40,569 nt of DNA from Haliscomenobacter hydrossis DSM 1100. Its GTDB lineage: Bacteria > Bacteroidota > Bacteroidia > Chitinophagales > Saprospiraceae. The notes under the pieces were generated by a model. That model was not told where the DNA came from. It did not search any database and saw only the letters and a program-made list of their open reading frames with translations. The stretch is from positions 1 through 40,569 of the forward strand of contig CAMDWC010000004.1 of NCBI GenBank assembly GCA_945878825.1, read 5' to 3'. Positions 10,277-20,905 of this stretch are shown one piece after another. The first letter of the stretch is position 1; each line of letters starts with the position of its first letter. Both the position numbers and the translations under genes were made by a program.

Positions 10277-11011
10277 ATGTGGGTAATTTATAAGAAGGAA
10301 TTAACAACATTTTTCAATAATCTGACAGGCTATTTGGTTTTGAGCGTGTTTTTAACCGTTATGGGATTATTTTTATTTGTGTTCCCGGAAACCAGTTTAC
10401 TGGAATCAAATTTTGCCTCTTTAGAGCCATTTTTCGAGATGGCTCCCTCCTTATTTTTATTTTTGGTGCCAGCCATAACCATGAGATTATTGGCCGAAGA
10501 AAGACAACTGGGAACGCTTGCTCTTTTACTAACTAAACCGATAGATGAAATGGGCTTAGTTATCGGGAAGTTTCTAGCTGCGGTATCGCTCCTTTTCCTC
10601 GCATTGGTGCCTACCCTATTTTACTATATAACACTGTATTTTCTGGGTTCACCCGTTGGTAATCTGGACACTGGGGCTATTATGGGTTCTTATTTAGGCC
10701 TTTTGCTCCTCGGCAGTGCGTTTGCTTCCATTGGCATGTTAGCCTCTTCGCTTACAGAAAGCCAGATTGTCGCTTTTGTGTTAGCGGTAACGGGTTGTTT
10801 TTTATTCTTCTACGGCTTTTATTTCCTATCAGGGCTACCTGTTTTTTTTGGAAAATGGGACGCTTTAGTGCAACAATTTGGTATGGACTATCATTACCAT
10901 GCCCTTAGCAAAGGAGCGCCTGATACCCGCGACCTTATTTATTTTCTGTCAGTGATTGCTATATTTTTATTAATCACCCGATTTGTTTTGCAATACCGCA
11001 TTCGTTCCTAA
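10277..11011 (+). CDS. gldF: Gliding motility-associated ABC transporter permease GldF
   Basis: 244 aa, multi-TM ABC-2 type permease; FLVPAITMRLLAEERQLGTLALLLTKPI motif; located between gldA and gldG. Confidence 0.9.
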   Translation: MWVIYKKELTTFFNNLTGYLVLSVFLTVMGLFLFVFPETSLLESNFASLEPFFEMAPSLFLFLVPAITMRLLAEERQLGTLALLLTKPIDEMGLVIGKFLAAVSLLFLALVPTLFYYITLYFLGSPVGNLDTGAIMGSYLGLLLLGSAFASIGMLASSLTESQIVAFVLAVTGCFLFFYGFYFLSGLPVFFGKWDALVQQFGMDYHYHALSKGAPDTRDLIYFLSVIAIFLLITRFVLQYRIRS

Positions 11012-11023
11012 GTCAACTCCATC

Positions 11024-12724
11024 ATGCGTTATAAACAAGCTTTAATCAATCTTTCCCTCGCTATAGGCATTATTATATTGTTGAATGTCTTAATGCACTC
11101 CCGCATTGGGAATTTTCCTCTTTACACCCGCTTTGATCTTACGGAAGACCAGCGGTTTACCCTAACGACAGCTACAACATCGTTACTTCGCAATCTGGAC
11201 GAGGTTGTTTTTGTCAAAGTATTGTTACAAGGCGACTTTCCCGCAGGTTATAAGCGTTTACAAGAATCGGTGGAAGACATGCTACTAGATTTTCAGAGTG
11301 AAAATGCCCTTATTTCCTATCAGTATGAAGACCCTTTAGCCGGAAATACAGAGCAGGTAAATACAAGAAAAAAGCAACTGGCTGAACTCGGCGTACTCCC
11401 TGTGAGCCTAAATGTCAGGGAAAATGGGGAGAGAAGTCAAAAACTCACCTACCCTTATGCCATATTTTATTATAAAGGGCGAAGTATTCCCGTTAATTTT
11501 CTGGAAAATCAAATTCCAGGTGTTCCCCCTGATGTTATTCTAAATAAAGCAGTTACGCTGTTGGAATATAAGTTTATTCATGCCATTCAACAGTTAAAGC
11601 AAAGTACGAAGCCAACCTTGCTGTTTCTGGACGGCCATGGAGAAAGTTTACCCGCCGAAACCGCTGATGTGGAAAATAGCCTGAGGGAAACATTTAATAC
11701 CGGACGCATTGTTCTCGATAGTGTCATCGCCATTGATAGCACAGTAAAAACCTTAATCATTTCTTCTCCCAAAACGGCATTTACCGATAAGGATAATTTC
11801 AAAATTGACCAGTATGTCATGCAGGGTGGCCGATTATTATTTCTCGTTGATAAAATAGCTATTCATCTAGATAGCTTGCGTCGGGGAGAATATTTGCCCA
11901 ATGAAAGGAATCTGAATATAGATGATTTGCTATTCAAATATGGTGCGCGATTACAGCCTAATTTATTGCTGGATATGCAAAGTAGCGTGATACCTTTAGC
12001 TACAGGGCAGGTTGGGAATGCCCCTCAATTTGAATATTTCAGGTATCCCTATCATTTGGTGGTTATACCCAATAGTAATCATCCGGCCGCAAAAAACATA
12101 GGTCCCATCAACATGCAATTTGCCGGAGGCATTGATACGGTAGCAACTAAATATCCAGTAAAAAAGACTGTTTTACTGCAAACTTCTGCTGAAAGTAGGT
12201 ATCAATTCCTTCCTTTACGCATGAATTTTGACTTCATGAGATATCCTTTAGATGAAAAGTTATTTAATAAAGGACCTCAATCGGTAGCCTTATTATTGGA
12301 GGGGACATTTTCATCTCTTTTTGAAAATAGATTGGCAGCCAATATGCTTTCTTCCCTTCAAAAGCAAGGTAGGCCTTTTATAGGAAAATCGCCTGAGACC
12401 AAAATAATGGTTATTTCTGACGCTGATTTAATTCGGAATAGGATAGATAAACAGACTGGAAAAATAATACCGGCCGGTTATAATGAATTCGAAAAATATA
12501 CCTTTTCCAACAAAGATTTTTTACTGAATGCTTTAGAATATTTGTCTGACGATGATGGTATTATCGCAGCGAGGGGTAAGGATATAAAACTCAGATTATT
12601 AAATACCACTAAAATTAAGGAGGAAAAGGTTAAGTGGCAAATCATTAATCTTTTGCTACCTTTAATTCTTATAGTGTTGGGTGGTTTACTCTTTCATTTT
12701 ATCCGTCAACGCCGTTACCAGTAA
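11024..12724 (+). CDS. gldG: Gliding motility-associated ABC transporter substrate-binding protein GldG
   Basis: 566 aa with N- and C-terminal TM segments; DLTEDQRFTLTTATTSLLRNLDEVVFVKVLLQGDFPAGYKRL is typical GldG. Confidence 0.92.
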   Translation: MRYKQALINLSLAIGIIILLNVLMHSRIGNFPLYTRFDLTEDQRFTLTTATTSLLRNLDEVVFVKVLLQGDFPAGYKRLQESVEDMLLDFQSENALISYQYEDPLAGNTEQVNTRKKQLAELGVLPVSLNVRENGERSQKLTYPYAIFYYKGRSIPVNFLENQIPGVPPDVILNKAVTLLEYKFIHAIQQLKQSTKPTLLFLDGHGESLPAETADVENSLRETFNTGRIVLDSVIAIDSTVKTLIISSPKTAFTDKDNFKIDQYVMQGGRLLFLVDKIAIHLDSLRRGEYLPNERNLNIDDLLFKYGARLQPNLLLDMQSSVIPLATGQVGNAPQFEYFRYPYHLVVIPNSNHPAAKNIGPINMQFAGGIDTVATKYPVKKTVLLQTSAESRYQFLPLRMNFDFMRYPLDEKLFNKGPQSVALLLEGTFSSLFENRLAANMLSSLQKQGRPFIGKSPETKIMVISDADLIRNRIDKQTGKIIPAGYNEFEKYTFSNKDFLLNALEYLSDDDGIIAARGKDIKLRLLNTTKIKEEKVKWQIINLLLPLILIVLGGLLFHFIRQRRYQ

Positions 12725-12736
12725 TTAGAAAAACAA

Positions 12737-13732
12737 ATGCGTCGAGAAACATTTATTTTAATGTCTGTTTTTGTCCTCTTAGGCGCTGGATTCATCTTGC
12801 TTCAACTAAAAAATAAACCGTTAGTTGATCCCGACAGAACGTTTCATATTGAAGACAAGGGGCGCGTTCATGAGGTATTTATAACCCACAGAGATGGGGA
12901 GCAAGTGAAATTAAGCAGAAAAGGAACCTCCTGGTTGCTCAATGATCGTTTTCCTGTCAATCCCAATATTATGGAAAATGTATTGGATGCCATAGCCCGC
13001 ATACAAATTAAATATGTTCCTCCACAAGCTGCCGTGCCTGCCATCATAAATGATTTAGCAAAAAATGGAATACGAGTAGAGATATTTGACCGGAATCATG
13101 AAAAAATAATGGGTTACTACGTCGGTGGTAGCACAGTTGATGAGCGGGGTACACATATCATCAGAGAAAACAGCGATTTGCCTATGATTGGAGAGTTAGC
13201 TGGTTGGGAAGGTAATTTGCGCTTCCGGTTTAGGATGAGAGGTAATGAATGGCGCGATAAAACGATTTTCCAGTATAAAGTAAATGAATTGAAGAGTGTT
13301 CAATTGATTTACCCAAAACAACAGCTTGCTTCCTTTACCCTTACTCAGCAGAATGGCTCTTTCCAATTGGAATCTTCATCTACCCCCCAAAAAATAGTTA
13401 AAATAACAAATGCCAGGGGCATAGCGTATTTATCAGGCTTTGAAAAATTAGGGGCAGAAGCTTTTGAAACAGGAAATCCTTACAGAGATTCTATTGAAAA
13501 TTCACTCCCATTTGTTAGCATAAAAGTACAAGAAAAAAAGGGAACCCAAAGAACCTTGAAAGTTTGGCCCATTTATCCGCTGCAATCTTCTGACGAAGGC
13601 GTCGTTTTTAGGAATGAGAACGGCACTGTTGAACGCTACTTCGCGGGAGAGGAAAACGGAGAATTTTACTTGATTCAAGATCGCGTTTTCAGGAAAATAT
13701 TTAGGGGCATTGATTTTTTTACTCGAAATTGA
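12737..13732 (+). CDS. DUF4340 domain-containing protein
   Basis: 331 aa; signal anchor, then EVFITHRDGEQVKLSRKGTSWLLND...PVNPNIMENVLDAIARIQIK; positioned directly after gldG. Confidence 0.75.
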   Translation: MRRETFILMSVFVLLGAGFILLQLKNKPLVDPDRTFHIEDKGRVHEVFITHRDGEQVKLSRKGTSWLLNDRFPVNPNIMENVLDAIARIQIKYVPPQAAVPAIINDLAKNGIRVEIFDRNHEKIMGYYVGGSTVDERGTHIIRENSDLPMIGELAGWEGNLRFRFRMRGNEWRDKTIFQYKVNELKSVQLIYPKQQLASFTLTQQNGSFQLESSSTPQKIVKITNARGIAYLSGFEKLGAEAFETGNPYRDSIENSLPFVSIKVQEKKGTQRTLKVWPIYPLQSSDEGVVFRNENGTVERYFAGEENGEFYLIQDRVFRKIFRGIDFFTRN

Positions 13733-13832
13733 AAACCTATTATTTTTTACCTGTTTCTTAACTTTTTAATTCCAAAAAAGTTACTTATTCCTAAATAATG
13801 CGTTTAAAAGAAAACAGAAAAAGAGAAAGAGA

Positions 13833-15029
13833 ATGATGCAAGCAAGTTCGGCAAAGGATAGATTGCAATTTATAGATGCCATCAGGGCTTACGCCATATT
13901 GATGATGCTACAAGGACATTTTGTAGATACCATGCTTGCTTATCATTTCCGAGATCTTGAAAACGCATTTTATTCCTCCTGGTTCTTCCTGCGTGGCATG
14001 ACAGCACCCATCTTTTTTACTATTACTGGTCTTGTTTTCACTTTTTTGCTACTGCGAGATGGAAGACCGATAAAAGAAAATGAAAGGATTAGAAAAGGTA
14101 TTCGCCGTGGATTTTTCCTGATATTCCTGGGTTACCTCTTGAAAGTAAATTTCCCCGCCTTCTTAATAGGTTGGTTTTACAAAAGTTATCCTGCTTTAGA
14201 CGTTTTACACAATATAGGATTTGCCCTATTGGCTCTTATCGCATTATATTGCCTCCACCTAATTACTAAAATTTTCTTGCCTCTACTCTATTTCGGAGGC
14301 GGCATTTTCATATTTTTAATAAATCCTACCTGGCTCGCTTACGATTGGAGCTTCTTACCCGTTGTATTAAGGAATTATTTTGATACTGATAACGGGTCTC
14401 TTTTCTTGCCCGTTCCCTGGCTTGGCTTTACCTTATTAGGCGCAGGACTTGGATGGCATTTATTCCATAAAACTTATTTATACAGAACCTGGTATTGGCC
14501 AGCTATTTTATTGACAACAGGTCTAACCATACATTTTTTCTCCACTAAGGGTTTACTTTTGCTAAATCAGTGGACAGGTTGGGAAAATTTCTTACAATTA
14601 GCTTACGATAACGTATTATTCTGGCGATTTGGACATGTGCTAATAATCATTTCCCTATTTATATTCCTGGAGAAAATAATCACATTCCCTCCGTTGATGT
14701 TAAAAATAGGTTCGGAAACTTTAACTATTTATGCAACCCATTACGTGATACTTTATGGTACCTGGTTAGGTATTGGCATTAAAACATTTGGGCAGTTCAC
14801 CTGGCACCCTGTACCTGTTATCATTGGAGCTATTCTTTTTGTTTTGGCAGCCATTGTTTACATCAGATACATTGAAGAAATAAGAACCAAATTAGCGTTG
14901 CACATCCCGGGGAGATTGAGATACCTCAGACGCTACGTGCATATAATGGGTAAACGTTTATTAAAACAAGTGCTCTGTCAGGTCAGGCAGTGGATTAATC
15001 GCTTATCAACCAATGTAGGCATTTGGTAA
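13833..15029 (+). CDS. Heparan-alpha-glucosaminide N-acetyltransferase-like (DUF1624) membrane protein
   Basis: 398 aa; RLQFIDAIRAYAILMMLQGHFVDT...FLRGMTAPIFFTITGLVF; multiple TM helices. Confidence 0.75.
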   Translation: MMQASSAKDRLQFIDAIRAYAILMMLQGHFVDTMLAYHFRDLENAFYSSWFFLRGMTAPIFFTITGLVFTFLLLRDGRPIKENERIRKGIRRGFFLIFLGYLLKVNFPAFLIGWFYKSYPALDVLHNIGFALLALIALYCLHLITKIFLPLLYFGGGIFIFLINPTWLAYDWSFLPVVLRNYFDTDNGSLFLPVPWLGFTLLGAGLGWHLFHKTYLYRTWYWPAILLTTGLTIHFFSTKGLLLLNQWTGWENFLQLAYDNVLFWRFGHVLIIISLFIFLEKIITFPPLMLKIGSETLTIYATHYVILYGTWLGIGIKTFGQFTWHPVPVIIGAILFVLAAIVYIRYIEEIRTKLALHIPGRLRYLRRYVHIMGKRLLKQVLCQVRQWINRLSTNVGIW

Positions 15030-15130
15030 AATAGCAAAGTTTGTTTCGGGGAAATCTTGATTTTTTAAAAAGAAAAGTTTCTATTTTTCAATTTAGATAG
15101 GTATATTAGTCGAATTAATACCCACACTAA

Positions 15131-16492
15131 ATGAATCGTAGTTTCATCTTTATTATTTCCCTCCTATTATCTACTCATTTTTTATTTTCGCAATCTGCCA
15201 CCCTCACAAAGCCAAGTGCTCAACAGCTGCGTTGGCATGAGATGCAATATTATATGTTCATCCATTTTGGAGTTAACTCATTCACTAATCTGGAATGGGG
15301 TGAAGGGGCAGAAAATCCAAAAATATTTAACCCCCAAAATTTAGATAGCAGACAATGGGCCAGAATAGCGAAAAAGGCAGGTATGAAAGCTATCATTTTA
15401 ACGGTTAAGCACCATGATGGTTTTTGTCTTTGGCCTTCGGCTTACACGGAACACGACGTAGCCAACAGTAGTTGGAAGGGTGGAAAAGGAGATGTTTTAA
15501 AAGAACTCTCCGAAGCTTGCAAAGAATATGGCCTTAAATTGGGCTTTTATATTTCCCCATGGGACAGAAATAATCCTATTTATGGAAAAGATGATCTGGC
15601 GTATAATACTTATTTTAATAACCAGTTAAAAGAGATTTTAACTCAATATGGCCCTATTTTCGAAGTTTGGTTTGATGGCGCTAACGGAGATCGTGAAAAT
15701 CCTGAAAAGTATCAGGTCTATGATTGGACAGGATTTAACGAAACTATTCGTTCTCTGCAACCTGATGCACTGATTTTTGGAGCGGGTTATGCCGATATAA
15801 GATGGGTCGGAAACGAAAGAGGAGTAGCTTCTGAGACAAACTGGAATACTTTCGACTCAAAAAAAAGAAATCCAAGTGAGGATGCACCTATTCCACTCCT
15901 TCAGGCAGGCATTAAAAACGGGGATTTATGGTGGCCCGCTGAGACCGATGTGTCTATCAGACCAGGTTGGTTTTATCATCCGGAAGAAGATACAAAAGTC
16001 AAATCTGTAGATCAATTGGAAAAAATTTATTTTGAATCCGTGGGCCGGAATACAAATCTGCTATTAAATATACCAATTGACAGAGAGGGGCTTGTCAATG
16101 CTGCCGATTCTATCGCGCTCATGCAATTAAGAGCTCGTTTAGATGCCACTTTTATTGATAACAAACTAGAAAAATTATCTAAAGGGACACCGGACAACAA
16201 TGCTGTGGTTGTTGAATTAAAAGGTAAAAAAACCTTTGACGTCATATCTCTTAAGGAAAATATAAGCCAGGGGCAAATAATTGATGGTTGGAAAGTAGAA
16301 GCCTGGGTGGATAATCAGTGGGTTTTACTTGGTGAAGCGACCACCGTCGGTTACCAAAGATGGCTCATTTTACCCAAAACAACCTCTCCTAAAATACGAA
16401 TTCGCTTTGAAAATACGCTACCTTCCAATCAATTACTGGACGTGAATCTGTTTTTAAGAGCCTCTCCAAATCCTTTACTAGACAAAAAATGA
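15131..16492 (+). CDS. Alpha-L-fucosidase (GH29), secreted
   Basis: 453 aa; signal peptide; MFIHFGVNSFTNLEWGEG, TVKHHDGFCLWPS, EVWFDGANG motifs. Confidence 0.92.
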   Translation: MNRSFIFIISLLLSTHFLFSQSATLTKPSAQQLRWHEMQYYMFIHFGVNSFTNLEWGEGAENPKIFNPQNLDSRQWARIAKKAGMKAIILTVKHHDGFCLWPSAYTEHDVANSSWKGGKGDVLKELSEACKEYGLKLGFYISPWDRNNPIYGKDDLAYNTYFNNQLKEILTQYGPIFEVWFDGANGDRENPEKYQVYDWTGFNETIRSLQPDALIFGAGYADIRWVGNERGVASETNWNTFDSKKRNPSEDAPIPLLQAGIKNGDLWWPAETDVSIRPGWFYHPEEDTKVKSVDQLEKIYFESVGRNTNLLLNIPIDREGLVNAADSIALMQLRARLDATFIDNKLEKLSKGTPDNNAVVVELKGKKTFDVISLKENISQGQIIDGWKVEAWVDNQWVLLGEATTVGYQRWLILPKTTSPKIRIRFENTLPSNQLLDVNLFLRASPNPLLDKK

Positions 16493-17187
16493 AAAAATAC
16501 ATTTTCACTATTTTCCTGATTATTGCAGGTTTACAGCTAATGCAAGCTCAGGATGACCCATTTATAGGTTATTTTGAAAATAAAACAGAGGAATTCTCTT
16601 TGAAAATCGATAAAAAGGACAATAATGATTACAACTGCGTTTTACAACTACAGGGAAATACCATTTCCTTCACAGGGACAAAAATATTTGGATTGATATC
16701 CGGGATGTTAACCTTTCAGGGACAAAGCTTATCCTATTCATTGTCAAGATTATTAGGAATTTATTACTTTACGTTGGATGGTACTTCTTTAATGGTTGAA
16801 AAAGGGAATCCTCCAACATCTAAAGACTCTCCATCGGTTAAAAAAGACGCTCATCAGTCCGATGCCCTTTGGGAAAAAAGAATTTCAGGAAAGCAGCTTA
16901 TTTATCTATATAACAGTAGTGGATTTTCCGACAAAACCATCCTTAATTTGTTTTCAAATAAAACTTTTGAAGGTAGTGTTGAAAGTGTGTCTGTTTCTCA
17001 ATTAGGTTCAGGATCCGCTCGAAATTCTTCCAATGGGACTTGGAAAATCAATAAATTATCGAATGGTACGTGGTTGGACCTAACCCATAAGGATGGATCT
17101 TCAGAAAGTTTTTTGCTAGAGCAAAGGCAAGCAGGAAATGAAATAAATATGAATGGTAAAAGATTTTTTGTGACTGAAATAAACTAA
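16489..17187 (+). CDS. Hypothetical secreted protein overlapping the fucosidase gene by 4 nt
   Basis: 232 aa; signal peptide MKKYIFTIFLIIAGLQLMQAQ; ATGA-type overlap. Confidence 0.7.
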   Translation: MKKYIFTIFLIIAGLQLMQAQDDPFIGYFENKTEEFSLKIDKKDNNDYNCVLQLQGNTISFTGTKIFGLISGMLTFQGQSLSYSLSRLLGIYYFTLDGTSLMVEKGNPPTSKDSPSVKKDAHQSDALWEKRISGKQLIYLYNSSGFSDKTILNLFSNKTFEGSVESVSVSQLGSGSARNSSNGTWKINKLSNGTWLDLTHKDGSSESFLLEQRQAGNEINMNGKRFFVTEIN

Positions 17188-17233
17188 ATATTTACTTATA
17201 TTTAGTTTATTATAAACCCTAAATTTATTCGTT

Positions 17234-19195
17234 TTGGCTTCATCCATTTTGTCATCAAACCTTCTACGTTATAGCCTTATTTCAAGTATTCTCCTTGTAT
17301 TAGGTTATTTTTATGTCAATAAAGAGGAAAAAGCCCCCATTTCAGACCCCAATGACCTGAATCAATTAAATATTGAAGCCAGGACAATTTTTGCTCACCA
17401 TTGTTATTCTTGTCATGGAGAGGTTAAAAGTAAGGGCGGCCTTCAATTGCACACAAAAGCAGCCGCGTTTGCCGGAGGTGATGATGGTCCTGTAATTATA
17501 CCCGGAGACATAGACAAAAGTGAATTAATACGTCGTATTACGCTTCCGCATAGTCATAAAGACTATATGCCCTCAAAAGGAGAAAAATTAACGAAAGATC
17601 AGGTTCAAACGCTTATAAAATGGGTTGAAACAGGAGCACCCTGGTCGGATAGTATGACTACATCGGTTTACAGATTGGCTCCTTTCGAACATAGGTTGCC
17701 CAAAGTGCCCACCCCCAAAAAAGGACTTTCAAATCCTATCGATTTATTTGTAGATGTATATTTTGAAAAAAATAAAGTGAAGTGGAAAGATCCTGTTGCC
17801 GATCCTTTATTTATTCGCAGGGTTTACCTGGATGTTTTAGGATTACTACCCACGCCAAATGAAATAAAAGCATTCAACGAGGATAAAAACCCTAAGAAAA
17901 GGGATAGATTAGTTAAAACATTGTTGTCTAATGACACCGTTTATGCGCAACACTGGTTAACCTTTTGGAATGATTTGTTGAGAAATGATTATTCTGGAAC
18001 GGGTTATATAACGGGAGGGAGAAGCGCTATTACCCCCTGGTTATATGAATCGTTAACAAAAAATAAAGCCTACGACTCTATTGTTCACCAGCTTATCAGC
18101 CCTTCAGAACCTTCGGCGGGTTTCATCAAAGGCATTCAATGGCGTGGAACAATCAATGCAAGTCAACGAGTGGAAATGCAGGCGGCACAAAATGTAGCGC
18201 AGGTATTTTTAGGCTTAAATTTAAAATGTGCCTCTTGTCACAACAGTTTTATCAGTGACTGGAAACTCGAGGATGCTTATGGTTTTGCTAATATTTTTTC
18301 TGAAGAGCCCCTCGAAATATACAGATGCGACCAGCCTACTGGTAAAATTGCTTCGAATAATCTTCTATTTCCTTCCTTAGGGAAATTAAAAGAAACCACC
18401 GACCGAATGGAGCGATTAAAAGATTTGGCGGGATTGTTGGTTCAGGAAAAAAATGGCCGTTTGTCTCGCACTTTTGTTAATCGGATCTGGGCGCAATTTA
18501 TGGGCAGAGGTTTTATTGAACCCCTTGATTTTATGGACAACATGCCCTGGGACCAGGATTTACTGGATTGGATGGCCTTTGATTTTGTGCGGAACGATTA
18601 TGACATTAAAAAGGTAATGTATCAGATTTTAACCTCTAAAACCTATGCGCAACCGTCTGTCGCTTTTGAAGAACCTGAAAAATTAATATCAAAAGACTAT
18701 GTTTTTCAGGGAATGGTACGCAGGAGGCTTTCGGCCGAACAATTTGCCGATGCTATAAGTAAGGCATTTTACCCTGTTTACAACGACTCAAATTTCGTTA
18801 AAAAGCACTTTCCGCAAATGAATGAAATAAAATCTCCCTTTGTGAGGGCTTCCATGGTAAAGAATGATATTTTCATGACCGCCCTGGGTAGGCCTAACAG
18901 GGAAAATGTAGGGGCAAGTAGAAATAGCCAATCCAATTTAATTCAGGCGCTTGAAGTGACAAATGGTCAGATATTAAATACCAGATTACAACTGGGATCA
19001 GAAAAATGGTTATTATCCAACCTAAGAAAAGACCAGTTAACAGATTCTCTTTTCCTGAATTTTTTAGGACGAACGCCCACGATAAGGGAGAGAAGAGCAA
19101 CAAATACCTTATTGTCTGAAAAGCCTAATGGCTCAGAGATTCAGGATTTGGTTTGGGCATTAACACTGCTCCCTGAATTTCAATTAATTTATTAA
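17234..19195 (+). CDS. Planctomycete-type cytochrome c + DUF1549/DUF1553 domain protein
   Basis: 653 aa; heme motif CYSCHGEVKSKGGLQL; FIRRVYLDVLGLLPTPNEIKAF; FVNRIWAQFMGRGFIEPLDFMD. Begins with TTG; no in-frame ATG nearby. Confidence 0.88.
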   Translation: MASSILSSNLLRYSLISSILLVLGYFYVNKEEKAPISDPNDLNQLNIEARTIFAHHCYSCHGEVKSKGGLQLHTKAAAFAGGDDGPVIIPGDIDKSELIRRITLPHSHKDYMPSKGEKLTKDQVQTLIKWVETGAPWSDSMTTSVYRLAPFEHRLPKVPTPKKGLSNPIDLFVDVYFEKNKVKWKDPVADPLFIRRVYLDVLGLLPTPNEIKAFNEDKNPKKRDRLVKTLLSNDTVYAQHWLTFWNDLLRNDYSGTGYITGGRSAITPWLYESLTKNKAYDSIVHQLISPSEPSAGFIKGIQWRGTINASQRVEMQAAQNVAQVFLGLNLKCASCHNSFISDWKLEDAYGFANIFSEEPLEIYRCDQPTGKIASNNLLFPSLGKLKETTDRMERLKDLAGLLVQEKNGRLSRTFVNRIWAQFMGRGFIEPLDFMDNMPWDQDLLDWMAFDFVRNDYDIKKVMYQILTSKTYAQPSVAFEEPEKLISKDYVFQGMVRRRLSAEQFADAISKAFYPVYNDSNFVKKHFPQMNEIKSPFVRASMVKNDIFMTALGRPNRENVGASRNSQSNLIQALEVTNGQILNTRLQLGSEKWLLSNLRKDQLTDSLFLNFLGRTPTIRERRATNTLLSEKPNGSEIQDLVWALTLLPEFQLIY

Positions 19196-19214
19196 AAGAT
19201 TCAAATTTAGTGAA

Positions 19215-20645
19215 ATGATAAATGCATGGAATAGGCGTGAATTTTTAAAAACTGCGTCACAAGCTACCTTAGCCGCTTTGGCTGCTGGTGCACCAATAGC
19301 CTCACTACTAACTAGTTGTGCCGGGTCAAAACCAATAGACACCAGTACTGCCGACACGGTTATATTACTTTGGATGGCGGGCGGTATGGCACATACGGAA
19401 ACGTTTGACCCTAAGAAATATACCCCTTTTGAAAAAGGGATGGAAGGAAATCGCGTTCTTTCCACTTTTCCAAGTGTTCCGACGGTTCTTGACGGTATAT
19501 CATTTTCGGAAGGATTGCAGGAAATTGGTAAAGTAATGGATAAAGGGACCGTTATTCGCTCTTATGTGGCTGCCGATTTAGGACATATTTTACATTCCCG
19601 GCATCAATTTAATTGGCACACCTGTTATGAACCGCCACAAACCGTGGCAGCTCCACATATAGGTGCATGGATAGCAAAAGAATTGGGACCTAAAAACCCC
19701 GTAATCCCTGCCTTCATAGATATTGGCCAGCGATTCACCGTAGGAGAGGCTGAAGAATTAAAAGCATTTCACACCGCTGGATTTCTGGGAAACGAATATG
19801 GCCCATTCTTTATTCCCGATCCAAGTCAGGGTTTAGATAGCGTTCGTCCTCCAATTGGCATGAATTTGAAAAGATTTGAAGCCAGAAATAAACTGTATAA
19901 GGAACTGACTTCTACCTCACCCATTGGAGAATATGGTAGTGATTATCAGAAAGAATCCTTACAACGTTCTATGGAACAGGCATATAGCCTTTTACATTCC
20001 CCCGAATCTGCCGCTTTTAATTTATTGGATGAGCCAAAAGAATCTTATGATGCCTATAACACCGGTCGCTTCGGATTGGGTTGTTTGCTTGCAAAAAGAT
20101 TGACCAAACAAGGCGCCCGTTTTGTCAGTGTTACCACGGAATACGAACCATTTTTTGGCTGGGATACTCATGACAATGGTCATACCAGACTGGCGGCAAT
20201 GAAAAAACAAATAGATATGCCTATTGCCCAACTCATCAGAGATTTAGATGAATCAGGGCACTTAGACAGAACGCTGATCATTTTAGCCAGTGAATTTAGC
20301 CGCGATATGATGGTAGAGGGGCGTCCAGACCTGAAAGTAAAGGAGCAAGTCGATCAACCTGATATTCTTCACGAACTGAAATATTATGGTATGCACAGGC
20401 ATTTTACGGACGGTTGTTCTGTATTAATGTTTGGCGGCGGTATAAAAAAAGGATTTGCGTATGGAAAAACATCGGATGAAAGGCCATGTAAAACCATTGA
20501 AAATCCAATAAAAATTGATGGGCTGCACCAAACTATTTATCATACCCTGGGCATTTCCCCGGACACAAATTATGACGTTGAAAAAAGACCATTTTATACT
20601 ACACCCGATGGAAAAGGGAAAGCAGTTATGGATCTTTTCGCATAA
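19215..20645 (+). CDS. DUF1501 domain-containing protein (Tat signal)
   Basis: 476 aa; NRREFLKTASQATLAALAAG twin-arginine leader; sulfatase-like fold motifs; partner of the upstream DUF1549/DUF1553 gene. Confidence 0.88.
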   Translation: MINAWNRREFLKTASQATLAALAAGAPIASLLTSCAGSKPIDTSTADTVILLWMAGGMAHTETFDPKKYTPFEKGMEGNRVLSTFPSVPTVLDGISFSEGLQEIGKVMDKGTVIRSYVAADLGHILHSRHQFNWHTCYEPPQTVAAPHIGAWIAKELGPKNPVIPAFIDIGQRFTVGEAEELKAFHTAGFLGNEYGPFFIPDPSQGLDSVRPPIGMNLKRFEARNKLYKELTSTSPIGEYGSDYQKESLQRSMEQAYSLLHSPESAAFNLLDEPKESYDAYNTGRFGLGCLLAKRLTKQGARFVSVTTEYEPFFGWDTHDNGHTRLAAMKKQIDMPIAQLIRDLDESGHLDRTLIILASEFSRDMMVEGRPDLKVKEQVDQPDILHELKYYGMHRHFTDGCSVLMFGGGIKKGFAYGKTSDERPCKTIENPIKIDGLHQTIYHTLGISPDTNYDVEKRPFYTTPDGKGKAVMDLFA

Positions 20646-20752
20646 AGCGTCATTGGCATGGTTCTTAGCGACCCATTTTTAAAATATTAACCAAATTTTC
20701 TGTTAGATAGCCAGATAAGTATTTTGCTGACTTCGCCGTTGGGATACCCATT

Positions 20753-20905
20753 TTAAATTTTCTCGATGCTTTGCCAGTATTTTTCGTTGTAAAGTAGTTT
20801 GAATTGGTTGTGCTGCTTGGTTAAAAGTAAAAGTGATAAATAGATTTGTTTTGCAAAGGCAGTTTTATTTTTATTGTTGTGATTGATTTGGCGTTGGCAA
20901 GTGCT
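20753..20905 (-). pseudogene. Possible decayed ORF remnant of unknown family
   Basis: Minus-strand frame reads ...RQINHNNKNKTAFAKQIYLSLLLLTKQHNQFKLLYNEKYWQSIEKI* without a clear start, in an otherwise ORF-free 700-bp gap. Confidence 0.3.

Noticed and set aside
17234-20645. DUF1549/DUF1553 plus DUF1501 pair as a novel system
   Set aside because: This pair is a common planctomycete-type association also seen in other phyla; ordinary despite its unknown substrate.
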